Part shown: one piece after another, positions 36,437 to 44,751 of the stretch | Numbering within the stretch: position 1 is the stretch's first letter | Layout of the letters: each line of letters opens with the position of its first letter | NCBI GenBank assembly: GCA_016709385.1 | Contig: JADJMW010000008.1 | Location: 266,355-330,354, forward strand | Reading direction: 5' to 3' | DNA from: Candidatus Rubrivivax defluviihabitans | GTDB lineage: Bacteria > Pseudomonadota > Gammaproteobacteria > Burkholderiales > Burkholderiaceae_C | DNA length: 64,000 bases | Notes under the pieces: model-generated | The model's input: the letters and a program-made list of their open reading frames with translations, nothing else | Database searches by the model: none | What the model was told of the DNA's origin: nothing | Position numbers and translations under genes: made by a program

Positions 36437-37686
36437 GCTCGGCCCCCGACGGCGGCGACGCCCTCTTCGACCACCGCGGTTTCATGCTGCTGTGGTTCGC
36501 GCGCCTGGCCGGCGTGGCCGCCAGCCAGATGCTGATGGTGGCCGTCGCCTGGCAGATGTACGACCTCACCGGGTCGGCCTGGGACCTGGGGCTGGTGGGT
36601 CTGCTGCAGTTTGCGCCGGCCCTGGCGCTGGCACTGCCGGCCGGGCACCTGATCGACCGCCACCATCGCGCCCGCATCGTGGCGCTGTGCCTGGCCACGC
36701 AAGTGGCGGTGGCGATGCTGCTGTGGGCCGGAAGCGACCGTGGTTTTGCTTCGCGCGACCTGCTGCTCGGGGTGTCGGTGGTGCTGGGCTCGGTGCGCGC
36801 CTTCCAGATGCCGGCGCAGCAGGCGCTGACACCGCTGCTGGTACCGGCTGCGCTGCTGGCGCGCGCGCTGGCTTTCAGCTCGGCCGGTCTGCAGGGCGCC
36901 ATCATCGCCGGCCCGGCGCTGGGCGGGCTCATCTACGCTGCCGGCGCCGGCACCACCTATGCCGTCTGCGCGGCGCTGTTCACCGTGGCCGCGGCGCTGT
37001 GCCTGGCCATCCGCTACGAACATGCGCCGCCACCGGCGACACCCGTGACCTGGGGCACGCTGCTGGCCGGCGTGCACTTCATCTTCGAGCGCAAGGTGGT
37101 GCTGGGCGCCATCTCGCTGGATCTCTTCGCCGTGCTGCTGGGCGGCGCCACGGCGCTGCTGCCGATCTTCGCCAAGGATATCCTGCACGTCGGCCCCACG
37201 GGGCTGGGTCTGCTGCGCGCTTCGCCAGCCGTGGGCGCATTGTTGATGTCGGTGGCGCTGTCGCGCTGGCCGGTGCGCCGGCGCAGCGGGCCGCTGTTGC
37301 TGGGTGCGGTGGCGGTGTTCGGCCTGGCGATGCTGGTCTTCGGGCTGTCGACGGCATTCTGGCTTTCGCTGGCCGCGCTGGCGGTCAGCGGCGCGGCCGA
37401 CATGGTGAGTGTCGTCGTGCGCCAGACCCTGGTGCAACTGGAAACGCCGGATGCGATGCGCGGCCGCGTGAGCGCGGTCAACTCGGTCTTCATTGGCGCT
37501 TCCAACCAGCTCGGCGAATTCGAGTCCGGCGCCACCGCGGCCCTGCTGGGCCCGGTGGGTTCGGTGGTGCTGGGTGGCCTGGGCACGCTGCTGGTGGCGG
37601 GCCTCTGGCTGCGCCTGTTCCCGACGCTGGCCCAGCGCGACGCCTTGGTCCCGGACGGCACGGCCGGCTCGCCTGGCCGACCCTGA
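36433..37686 (+). CDS. MFS transporter (enterobactin-exporter-like family)
   Basis: 417 aa, twelve predicted membrane helices, starting with GTG 36433 that overlaps the GDPD stop. 'PAGHLIDRHHRARIV' in the loop between helices 2 and 3 is the MFS motif-A equivalent, and 'MRGRVSAVNSVFIGASNQLGE' is typical of the EntS/'transmembrane secretion effector' group. Probable exporter; substrate not deducible. Coupling with GDPD suggests one transcript, but I see no functional link. Confidence 0.85.
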   Translation: MSSAPDGGDALFDHRGFMLLWFARLAGVAASQMLMVAVAWQMYDLTGSAWDLGLVGLLQFAPALALALPAGHLIDRHHRARIVALCLATQVAVAMLLWAGSDRGFASRDLLLGVSVVLGSVRAFQMPAQQALTPLLVPAALLARALAFSSAGLQGAIIAGPALGGLIYAAGAGTTYAVCAALFTVAAALCLAIRYEHAPPPATPVTWGTLLAGVHFIFERKVVLGAISLDLFAVLLGGATALLPIFAKDILHVGPTGLGLLRASPAVGALLMSVALSRWPVRRRSGPLLLGAVAVFGLAMLVFGLSTAFWLSLAALAVSGAADMVSVVVRQTLVQLETPDAMRGRVSAVNSVFIGASNQLGEFESGATAALLGPVGSVVLGGLGTLLVAGLWLRLFPTLAQRDALVPDGTAGSPGRP

Positions 37687-37732
37687 ACGGGTCGGCCCAA
37701 GGCGGCCGGGGCACGGGCCCGGGGCGGGCGTC

Positions 37733-37768
37733 GGGGTGAGTGGGCGATGGCGGCATGAACCTCACCCC
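37733..37768. terminator. Inverted repeat between convergent mfs and rsgA
   Basis: GGGGTGAG (37733-37740) and CTCACCCC (37761-37768) form an 8-bp perfect stem with a 20-nt loop, overlapping the last codons of rsgA. There is no T-run on either strand, so rho-independent termination would be weak. It may serve both converging transcripts. Confidence 0.25.
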
Positions 37769-38874
37769 CGCTTGGCGTTCAAACGCTCGCGCGCGGCGCG
37801 GCCACGCGCCTTCCACTGCGACACCAGCGCCTTGCGCTCCAGCGCCGTGATGCTGTCGCGCCGTGCCTCGCGTTGCAGCTTGTGGTAGTTTCGCAGGCGC
37901 TCGGGGCTCACGGCAGCGCGCACAGCACAGCCGGGTTCGTTGTCGTGGCCGCAGTCGCGGAACCGGCACAAGGGCGCCAGCCGCACGATGTCGTCGAAGA
38001 CGGCGTCGAGCTGGTCGGCGTCGCCGTCCAGGCGCAGCGTGCGCAGGCCCGGCGTGTCGATGATGCAGGCGCCCTGTGGCATGGCGTGCAGCGAACGCGC
38101 GGTGGTGGTGTGGCGGCCACGGCTGTCGCCGGCGCGGTTGGGCCCGGTGTCCTGCCCCGCGCCGGGCAGCGCCAGGGTGAGCGCATTGGTCAGCGTGCTC
38201 TTGCCGGCGCCGCTGGAGCCCAGCAGCACCAGCGTCTGGCCTGCTTGCAGCCACGGCGCCAGTGCTGGCCCGGGGGCTTCGTCGCCCGTGCCCAGTGCAT
38301 TCACGGCGACGGCCGCCGCACCCTGCGGCAGCAGCGCCTGCACCTGTTGCAGGCGACCGGCCACGTCGTCGCACAAGTCGGCCTTGGTCAGTACCACGAC
38401 GGCCGCGACGCCGGCCATGCGCACCAGGGCCAGGTAGCGCTCCAGCCGGCGCGGGCTGTAGTCGTGGTCCAGGCCCATCACCAGCAGTGCCGTGTCGACG
38501 TTGCTGACGATGACCACGCGCGTCACCTTGTCGCGGCCGTCGTGCAGCCGCCGCGCCAGCTGGTTCAGCGGCGGCACACGGGTGTGCACCCACCACTCGC
38601 CATAGGTGTTGCGCCCGGCCAGCACCCAGTCGCCGACGGCGACGGCGTCGCCCTCGTTGGCCAAGGCGGCGCGCAGCGCGGGCAGCAGCCGGGCGTCGTG
38701 TTCGGCGCCACCGTCGTTCAGCGTCACGCCTTCGCGCTGCACCTCGGTGACGCGCATCAGCGTGGGTTCGGCGCCCGCGAGCGCCACCGTGGTCATGGCT
38801 GTCATCACTGCGGGCATCAGCGCCGGTGTCAGGCCGATGCGGCGCAGTCGTTCGAAGTCATTCGTATCGATCAT
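37762..38874 (-). CDS. rsgA: Ribosome small-subunit maturation GTPase RsgA
   Basis: 370 aa from ATG 38874 (an in-frame ATG at 38904 would add ten residues). The circularly permuted order is visible: G4 'TKAD' first, then G1 'GSSGAGKSTL', then G3 'DTPGLR', followed by the zinc site 'CRFRDCGHDNEPGCAV'. The N-terminal OB-fold is extended by about 40 residues relative to E. coli. It acts late in 30S assembly. A 14-codon ORF with a perfect ribosome-binding site lies 218 bp upstream on the same strand. Confidence 0.9.
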   Translation of the reverse strand: MIDTNDFERLRRIGLTPALMPAVMTAMTTVALAGAEPTLMRVTEVQREGVTLNDGGAEHDARLLPALRAALANEGDAVAVGDWVLAGRNTYGEWWVHTRVPPLNQLARRLHDGRDKVTRVVIVSNVDTALLVMGLDHDYSPRRLERYLALVRMAGVAAVVVLTKADLCDDVAGRLQQVQALLPQGAAAVAVNALGTGDEAPGPALAPWLQAGQTLVLLGSSGAGKSTLTNALTLALPGAGQDTGPNRAGDSRGRHTTTARSLHAMPQGACIIDTPGLRTLRLDGDADQLDAVFDDIVRLAPLCRFRDCGHDNEPGCAVRAAVSPERLRNYHKLQREARRDSITALERKALVSQWKARGRAARERLNAKRG

Positions 38875-39092
38875 GGTGAGATTCAGTTCCGTCGGAAAGA
38901 CCATCCGAAGCGGCGCGCAGGCGCACCGCCGTGGCCGAACGCGCGCAGGCTTTCGGCAGCGAAAGGAAAGTGGTGGTCTGTCGGCCGCGGCCCTGGGGTC
39001 ACGGCGCCGGACGGCCAGAAACGGCGAAAGATCAGCGGTGATTCAAACGGCAGCGGGAGCTGCCTTCGCCGAGGTGCGGCGGGAGTGAGGAA

Positions 39093-39137
39093 TCAGCGCG
39101 CGCAGGCCGACAGGAGGGCAATGTCTGCAATCTTCAT
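39093..39137 (-). CDS. 14-residue leader-like peptide with perfect Shine-Dalgarno
   Basis: ATG 39137 to TGA 39093 encodes MKIADIALLSACAR. The sequence AGGAGG (39148-39143) sits exactly five bases before the ATG, the best ribosome-binding site in the window. The peptide is hydrophobic with a terminal Cys-Ala-Arg. It lies in the 396-bp gap between rsgA and the RluA-type gene, upstream of rsgA on the same strand. A role as attenuator or upstream ORF is inference; I see no clear hairpin/T-run behind it. The other 350 bp of this gap hold nothing else I can name. Confidence 0.55.
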   Translation of the reverse strand: MKIADIALLSACAR

Positions 39138-39270
39138 GGCGGCCTCCTGTGGTGGGTTGAAACGAGCGCGCAATGTGCTCCCGGGCGCGGCGGGCGTCAA
39201 GCGTTTTGACGGGGGATGTCGCCCGCTGTCCACAATCCTGCGGACGTCCTAATCTGCCTATCCTGCGCCC

Positions 39271-39900
39271 ATGCCGCCTGCCCCGCACGTCGACCTGCTG
39301 CACGCCGACGCCAGCCTGATCGTCGTCGACAAGCCCCCCGGCCTGCTGGCCGTGCAGGGCCGCGGCGAGGCCGGTCGCGACAACCTTGCTGCTCGCGTGC
39401 AGGCACTGTTCGCCGATGCGCTGGTGGTGCACCGAATCGACATGGCGACCTCCGGGCTGATGCTGTTCGCGCGCGGCGCCGCGATGCAACGGCAGCTGAG
39501 CATGGCCTTTGCCCGCGGCGAGGTGGCCAAGCAATACGTCGCCGTCGTCTATGGTGAGGTGCAGGGCGAGGCTGGAACCATCGCAGCCGCCTTGGCGGCC
39601 GACTGGCCGAACCGGCCGCGGCAGGTCGTCGACCCCGTCCACGGCAAGCCTTCGCTGACGCGCTGGCGGGTCTTGTCGCGGGGCGATGGGCAGACGCGGC
39701 TGGGGCTGGAGCCCCTCACCGGCCGCACGCACCAGCTGCGCGTGCACCTGCAGTGGCTCGGCCACCCGATCCGCGGCGACGCGCTGTATGCGCCGGCACC
39801 CTTGCGCGCCGAGCGCCTGCTGCTGCATGCCAGTCGGCTGGTTTTCGTGCATCCACTCACCGGCCAGACCTGCACCTTCGCGAGCTCGCCGGACTTCTGA
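39271..39900 (+). CDS. RluA-family pseudouridine synthase
   Basis: 209 aa, the short form without an S4 domain. The catalytic motif 'VVHRIDMATSGLMLFARG' (about 51-68) contains the active Asp, and 'LEPLTGRTHQLRVHL' (about 149-163) and 'GDALY' are typical of RluA/TruC-like enzymes, which isomerise uridine in 23S rRNA or tRNA. The exact target cannot be assigned. It is followed by the SDR gene after 34 bp. Confidence 0.88.
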   Translation: MPPAPHVDLLHADASLIVVDKPPGLLAVQGRGEAGRDNLAARVQALFADALVVHRIDMATSGLMLFARGAAMQRQLSMAFARGEVAKQYVAVVYGEVQGEAGTIAAALAADWPNRPRQVVDPVHGKPSLTRWRVLSRGDGQTRLGLEPLTGRTHQLRVHLQWLGHPIRGDALYAPAPLRAERLLLHASRLVFVHPLTGQTCTFASSPDF

Positions 39901-39934
39901 ACGGGGCCATGGTGCTGCGCTTATCCTGCGCGGC

Positions 39935-40681
39935 ATGACCCAGCACCTGATCATCCTCACCGGCGCGTCGCGCGGCCTCGGCCTGGCGATGGCACGGCAA
40001 TGCCTCGAAGCCGGCCATCGCCTCTTGACGATCTCGCGCCGCCCGGCCGAACTGCCCTCACCCGCCGGCGCCGAACTCGAGCAGTGGTCCGCCGACCTGG
40101 CCGAACCGGCCCCGGTGGCCGCGCGGCTGCAGGCCTGGCTGGCGGCCACCGACCCCGGCACGCTGGCCTCGGCCACGCTCGTCAACAACGCGGGCGTGAT
40201 TTCGCAACTGGCGCCGCTGGACCGCATCTCGGCGGCCGACCTGAGCCAGGCACTGCGCGTCGGGCTGGAAGCGCCCACGCTGCTCACGGCCACGTTCCTG
40301 CGCGCGACCGCGGCCTGGCCGCTGCCGCGCAAGCTGCTGCTCGTGTCTTCGGGCCTCGGCCGTCGCGCCATGGCCGGCAGCGCCTCCTACTGCGCCGCCA
40401 AGGCCGGCCTGGACCACCTGGCGCGCGCAGTGGCACTGGAGCAGGCCGCGCTGCCCCAGGGCGCGCGCATCGTCTCGCTGGCGCCCGGCGTCATCGACAC
40501 CGACATGCAGGTGCAACTGCGTGGCGCCGACCCGGCGCTGTTTCCCGAGCGCAAACGCTTTCTCGGCCTGCAGGCCGCCGGACAGCTGGACAGCCCGGCG
40601 CAGGCCGCGGCCAAGGTGCTGCGCTACCTGGCGCGCACCGACTTCGGTTCCAACCCGGTGGCCGACGTGCGCGACGCCTGA
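39935..40681 (+). CDS. Short-chain dehydrogenase/reductase
   Basis: 248 aa Rossmann-fold enzyme. Nucleotide motif 'TGASRGLGLAMA' (about 9-20), 'NNAG' (about 88-91), catalytic Ser in 'LLVSSGLGRRAM' and 'SYCAAKAGL' with Tyr and Lys. The ATG at 39935 was chosen because it starts one strand before the glycine motif. It resembles sepiapterin-reductase-like SDRs in the loop after 'ISRRP', but the substrate is unknown. Confidence 0.85.
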   Translation: MTQHLIILTGASRGLGLAMARQCLEAGHRLLTISRRPAELPSPAGAELEQWSADLAEPAPVAARLQAWLAATDPGTLASATLVNNAGVISQLAPLDRISAADLSQALRVGLEAPTLLTATFLRATAAWPLPRKLLLVSSGLGRRAMAGSASYCAAKAGLDHLARAVALEQAALPQGARIVSLAPGVIDTDMQVQLRGADPALFPERKRFLGLQAAGQLDSPAQAAAKVLRYLARTDFGSNPVADVRDA

Positions 40682-40723
40682 AAACGGCGCCCGCTCGCGC
40701 GACACGCGATCGGGCAGGCTTCT

Positions 40724-42232
40724 TCAGCCCGCCATCCAGGCCGCAACATCGACCTTCAGCTGCGCAAGGTCGGCCTGCCGCGTGTACATCATGTGACCGG
40801 CGTCGTAGTAGCGGTGCGTCACGCGCGCCAGCACGTCGGCCGGCGCGTCCAGTTGCGCCAGCGACCAGTCGCTGGCGCTGTACGGCGTGCCCAGGTCGTA
40901 GCGGCCGCTGGCCGCCAGCACCTTGAGGTGCGGATTGCGCCGCAGCGCACGCGCCAGGTCGGGGCTGGTGCTGGTGAAGCCCATGCGGCTGCTGTCGCCG
41001 CGGTTCCAGTTCCAGGCCTTGTTCACGTCGCGCGCCAGCACCTGGTAGGGCGCGTCGAATTCGAGCCCGAGCGGATCGCGGAAGTAGGCCATGGCGGCCA
41101 TCGTGTAGGGCGCGGCGATGGCTTCGATGCCGGGGTCGAACTCCCATTCGCGCGTGCGGCTGGCGGCCATGGGGCCGGTGGCGCGCGCGTCCAGCCGGCC
41201 GACGATCAGCCCGCGCGAACGCAGCGCCTCGAAGAAATAGACCTGGTCGCTGATGCGCAGGTTCTTCTCTTCCACCAAGGCTCGCGGCAGGCCGGTGAGT
41301 TCGCTGACGCGGCGTGCCGCGCGGCTGCGCTGCTTCTCGCCCAGCCGCGCGCCGGCCTGCAGCGCGGCCACGTATTCCTCTTGCACATAGGCCTCGGCGG
41401 CTGACCGGGCCGCTTCGGGCGACACCGCCAGCGGCCCCTTCAGCAGGCCGTGGTACTGCGCGACATGGGCCAGGGCCGGCAGGAACAGCGCATACGGCAA
41501 GTCGTTGGCGGGCGCGAAGACCAGGCTCTGCAGGTCCATTGCGCAGCTCACCAGGATCAGCCCCGACAAGGCCACTCCCATCTCCTGCAGCTTGTCGGCC
41601 AGCCCGGCGCCACGCGTGGTGCCGTAGCTTTCACCGGCCAGGACGACCGGCGATCCCCAGCGCTTGTGCCGCGTCAGCCACAGACGCATGACCTCGGCCA
41701 GGGCGTCGATGTCGCCGTCCACCGAGAGCATCCTCTTGCGCGCCGCCTCGCTGGCCGTCACCGACCAGCCGGTGTGCGGCGGGTCGATGAAGACGATGTC
41801 GAAATGCTCGAACCAGCTGTGCGGGTTGTCTTCCACCGCATACGGCGGCAGCGGCATGCGGCCGTCGTCGGGCACGACCACGCGCTTGGGGCCCAGCGCA
41901 CCCAGGTGCAGCCAGATCGACGCCGAACCGGGGCCGCCATTGAAGGCAAAGCACACCGGGCGCGCGGCGGCCTCGGCGCCCTGCAGCAGGTAGGCGGTGG
42001 CCAGCACCGCAGCATCGGGTTCGCCGCGTGCCCCTTCGGCACCGGCCGCCGCCACCGGCACGAAGGCCGCGTGCACGGCATAGTCGAGGGTGCGTCCACC
42101 CAGAGCGATCGAGCCGCGGCTTTCGGCCGCTGCACGGGCGACCAGCTTCTCGACATGCTCCTTCTGCCGCTTCTCGGCGTCTGGGTCCTTGGGCGGGGTG
42201 GCGGCAGCGGCTTCGGCCATGGGCGTCTCCAT
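40724..42232 (-). CDS. Serine carboxypeptidase-like (S10) peptidase, no signal peptide
   Basis: 502 aa. Alpha/beta-hydrolase with the S10 motifs 'FNGGPGSASIWLHLG' (about 97-111), nucleophile 'GESYGT' (about 197-202), an Asp in 'RYDLGTPY' (about 442-449) and His in 'YYDAGHMMY' (about 475-483). It would remove C-terminal residues or hydrolyse esters. The N-terminus is charged and lacks a signal peptide although most S10 enzymes are secreted; the bacterial branch often shows this. Confidence 0.87.
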   Translation of the reverse strand: METPMAEAAAATPPKDPDAEKRQKEHVEKLVARAAAESRGSIALGGRTLDYAVHAAFVPVAAAGAEGARGEPDAAVLATAYLLQGAEAAARPVCFAFNGGPGSASIWLHLGALGPKRVVVPDDGRMPLPPYAVEDNPHSWFEHFDIVFIDPPHTGWSVTASEAARKRMLSVDGDIDALAEVMRLWLTRHKRWGSPVVLAGESYGTTRGAGLADKLQEMGVALSGLILVSCAMDLQSLVFAPANDLPYALFLPALAHVAQYHGLLKGPLAVSPEAARSAAEAYVQEEYVAALQAGARLGEKQRSRAARRVSELTGLPRALVEEKNLRISDQVYFFEALRSRGLIVGRLDARATGPMAASRTREWEFDPGIEAIAAPYTMAAMAYFRDPLGLEFDAPYQVLARDVNKAWNWNRGDSSRMGFTSTSPDLARALRRNPHLKVLAASGRYDLGTPYSASDWSLAQLDAPADVLARVTHRYYDAGHMMYTRQADLAQLKVDVAAWMAG

Positions 42233-42318
42233 TGAAGGTGTGCAAGGTCGGCGACGTTACCGCAGCGCATTCGCGGCCGCATCGGCAGCGGCCACAACGG
42301 CTGCCGATAATCCGCGGC

Positions 42319-43002
42319 ATGAAGCGCACCCCCCGGCACCTGCTGAGCCTGTTCGTCACCGGCTTGCTGGCGGCACTGCCGCTGGCCGCCACGATCGCCA
42401 TCTTCTGGTGGGCCGCCAGCCTGATCGTGCGCTGGCTCGGGCCCGGCAGTGCCGTGGGCTCGGTGCTGGTGAAGGTGGGCCTGGGCGTCACCGGCTCCGA
42501 GGTCGTGGGCTACCTGTTCAGCATGGCGCTCATCGCCGGCGCCATCGTGTTGCTGGGCGCCTTCGTGCAGGCCGGGCTGCAGCGCAGCGCCGCGCCGATC
42601 CTGGATGCGATCCTGCGCCGCATTCCGGTGGTGCGCACCGTCTACGACCTGGCACACCGCATGGTGGGGCTGTTCAAGCCCGGCCAGGCCGAGGGGCTGC
42701 GCAGCATGCGACCGGTGTGGTGCCATTTCGGCGGACCCGGTGGCGCTTCGGTGCTGGCGCTGCTGTCCAGCCCGCAGCCGGTGGAAGTCGCCGGCCGCCG
42801 CTGCCTGGCCGTGCTGGTGCCCACCGCGCCGGTCCCCGTCGGTGGGGGTTTGCTCTACGTGCCCGAGGACTGGGTCAGCCCGGCTCGCATCAGCATCGAG
42901 GCGCTGACCAGCCTGTACGTCTCGATGGGGGTGACCTCGGCTCAGCACCTGCCGGCGCCGGCCGCCGGGGTCGATCAGCCGCCCGACAGGAAGCCGGCGT
43001 AG
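42319..43002 (+). CDS. DUF502 membrane protein
   Basis: 227 aa. Two N-terminal membrane helices (about 10-32 and 55-85), then the DUF502 soluble part with 'RRIPVVRTVYDLAHRMV' (about 98-114) and 'PTAPVPVGGGLLYVPEDWV'. Function unknown. GATAAT (42306-42311) seven bases before the ATG could be a -10 box of a leaderless transcript. The C-terminus overlaps the dehydratase gene on the other strand by 28 bp. Confidence 0.87.
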   Translation: MKRTPRHLLSLFVTGLLAALPLAATIAIFWWAASLIVRWLGPGSAVGSVLVKVGLGVTGSEVVGYLFSMALIAGAIVLLGAFVQAGLQRSAAPILDAILRRIPVVRTVYDLAHRMVGLFKPGQAEGLRSMRPVWCHFGGPGGASVLALLSSPQPVEVAGRRCLAVLVPTAPVPVGGGLLYVPEDWVSPARISIEALTSLYVSMGVTSAQHLPAPAAGVDQPPDRKPA

Positions 43003-43970
43003 CGCGCCAGGTCGACATTGCCGCCGCTGACGATGACGCCCACGCGCTGGCCGCGCGCCGGCACCACGCCTTCGAGCAAGGCCGCGGCGGCCAGGCAGCC
43101 GGTGGGTTCGACGACCATCTTCATGCGCTCGGCGAAGAAGCGCATCGTGCGCACGAGCTGCGCGTCGCTCACCGTCACGATCTCGCGCACCAGGCGCCGG
43201 ATGACGGGGAAGGTGAGGCGCCCGCTGTGCTGCGTCTGTGCCCCGTCGGCAATGGTCTGCGGGGTGTCGATGTGCACGATCTCGCCACGGGCGAGACTTT
43301 GCTGGGTGTCGTTGCCGGCTTCGGGCTCGACGCCCACCACGCCAACGCCCGGCGACAGGTGCGCCGCCGCCACGGCACAGCCGGCGATGAGCCCACCGCC
43401 GCCCACGCACACCAGCAGCAGGTCCAGCGGTCCGGTCTCCTGGATCAGCTCGGACGCCGCAGTGCCCTGCCCGGCCATCACGTGGGCGTGGTCGTAAGGT
43501 GGAATCAGTGTCATGCTGCGCTCGACGGCCAGGCGCGCGCCGATGGCCTCGCGGTCTTCGGTGTAACGGTCGTAGAGCACGACCTCGCTGCCGGGCTGGC
43601 CGCGCTGGTATTCACGCGTCGCTGCCAGTTTGGCCGCCGGTGAATCCTGCGGCATCACCAGCACCGAAGGCATGCCCAGCAGCCGCGCCGACAGCGCAAT
43701 GGCCTGCGCATGGTTGCCCGATGAAAACGCGATCACGCCGCCCCGGCGCTGCGCGGGCGTGAACTGCGCCAGCGCGTTGTAGGCGCCGCGGAACTTGAAG
43801 GCGCCCATGCGCTGGAAGTTCTCGCACTTGAAGAAGACCTGGGCGCCCGTGCGCTCGTCGGCGGTGCGTGAGGTGAAGACAGGCGTGCGGCGCGCCACGC
43901 CCTGAAGGCGGGCCGCGGCGGCGGCGATATCGTCAGGGTCGATGGCCAGGCCGGTGTTGAGTTGATTCAT
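42975..43970 (-). CDS. Threonine/serine dehydratase (PLP, fold type II)
   Basis: 331 aa from ATG 43970. PLP lysine in 'MGAFKFRGAYNAL' (about 55-67), 'SSGNHAQAIALSA' (about 78-90), and the PLP-phosphate glycine loop 'CVGGGGLIAG' (about 173-182) are in the order of biodegradative or racemase-type threonine dehydratases. The regulatory ACT domain of IlvA is absent, so it is the short, catabolic-type enzyme or a serine racemase. The start follows a 326-bp gap. Confidence 0.88.
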   Translation of the reverse strand: MNQLNTGLAIDPDDIAAAAARLQGVARRTPVFTSRTADERTGAQVFFKCENFQRMGAFKFRGAYNALAQFTPAQRRGGVIAFSSGNHAQAIALSARLLGMPSVLVMPQDSPAAKLAATREYQRGQPGSEVVLYDRYTEDREAIGARLAVERSMTLIPPYDHAHVMAGQGTAASELIQETGPLDLLLVCVGGGGLIAGCAVAAAHLSPGVGVVGVEPEAGNDTQQSLARGEIVHIDTPQTIADGAQTQHSGRLTFPVIRRLVREIVTVSDAQLVRTMRFFAERMKMVVEPTGCLAAAALLEGVVPARGQRVGVIVSGGNVDLARYAGFLSGG

Positions 43971-44296
43971 GGGTCGGTGCGCCGTGCCCGGCGGTGAGAG
44001 TGGTGATGGTGGTGAAGGTGCTGAGGGCGTCCCACGCGCCAAGGCAGCGCGCGGTCTTGTTGGCAAACACCCCCGTCGGGCCATGCAATGTTGCGCGTGG
44101 GCCACATGGCGCCTGCGCGTCGACCGGTCTTCGCCCACGGGCAACCCTGGGCCATCGGCGTCCATCGCGCCTGCGCAGGCGCGGCTGGCGGCAGCATGGG
44201 GCTCGTGAGCTGGACTCGATCATCATCGCGACCGCCATTCTGGGGTGAGCTCTCCAAAGCCCTGTCAGCCTGCCGGAGGGGAAAGGCGTTAAGCTT
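43971..44296. other. 326-bp divergent intergenic region with one palindrome
   Basis: The region between the dehydratase and the next gene has no good open frame. It is G/C-rich near the dehydratase and more mixed near 44250-44296, where 'GTTAAGCTTATG' precedes the start at 44297. An 18-bp palindrome lies at 44166-44183. No clear -35/-10 pair was recognised. Confidence 0.5.
44166..44183. promoter_or_regulatory. 18-bp perfect palindrome in a divergent gap
   Basis: CGCGCCTGCGCAGGCGCG equals its own reverse complement. It lies nearly centrally between two divergent genes, as an operator would, or it may fold as a cruciform/REP-like stem. There is no DNA-binding protein gene next to it. Confidence 0.35.
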
Positions 44297-44626
44297 ATGT
44301 TGCACTGCACCAAAAGTGATGACATCGCACCCCTTTCTTCCCTTGCGCCAGTCGATGCCGTGGCGCATGAATGGACTGGCCCCGTGCTGAGACCCCAAGC
44401 CGTGAAGCTGACTGGCGCCTTTGAACCCGATTCGCAGGCGCTGGTGGAGATCATCGAACTCAAGTGGCTGCTCGCCGGCGAGGGCTTTCACGTGCATGTC
44501 GAACGCCTGCAGACCGACCGCGACTACGCCCGCCAGGCCCTGCACCGCGCCCAGGCGTCTCCGAACGCGGCCTTGCGCGAGACGGCCGCCCGGTTGCGCA
44601 ACAAGCTCCAGATCACCGAGAGCTGA
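44297..44626 (+). CDS. Conserved-type hypothetical protein
   Basis: 109 aa. The first 30 or so residues are polar and may be partly untranslated; from about residue 34 ('VKLTGAFEPDSQALVEIIELKW') to the end the protein is a helical, charged domain ending 'LRETAARLRNKLQITES'. No named family is recognised. It has no membrane segment or signal. It probably is a small cytosolic protein and stands alone before the lipoprotein gene. Confidence 0.6.
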   Translation: MLHCTKSDDIAPLSSLAPVDAVAHEWTGPVLRPQAVKLTGAFEPDSQALVEIIELKWLLAGEGFHVHVERLQTDRDYARQALHRAQASPNAALRETAARLRNKLQITES

Positions 44627-44751
44627 TGCCGGTCCGAGCGCCGGTGCCGCCCACGGCCCGCGCGCTTCGCACCCGTGGCGTGCGGGCACATCGGCACCGG
44701 CGTAGCATGCAGCTCTGGCCCGGGCAGCCGGGCGGCCGCCGGAGGCTGGCG

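Noticed and set aside
36352..37437. 361-codon minus-strand frame opposite the MFS transporter
   Set aside because: Gln/His/Arg-rich shadow with no domain, whereas the plus strand has twelve clear membrane helices.
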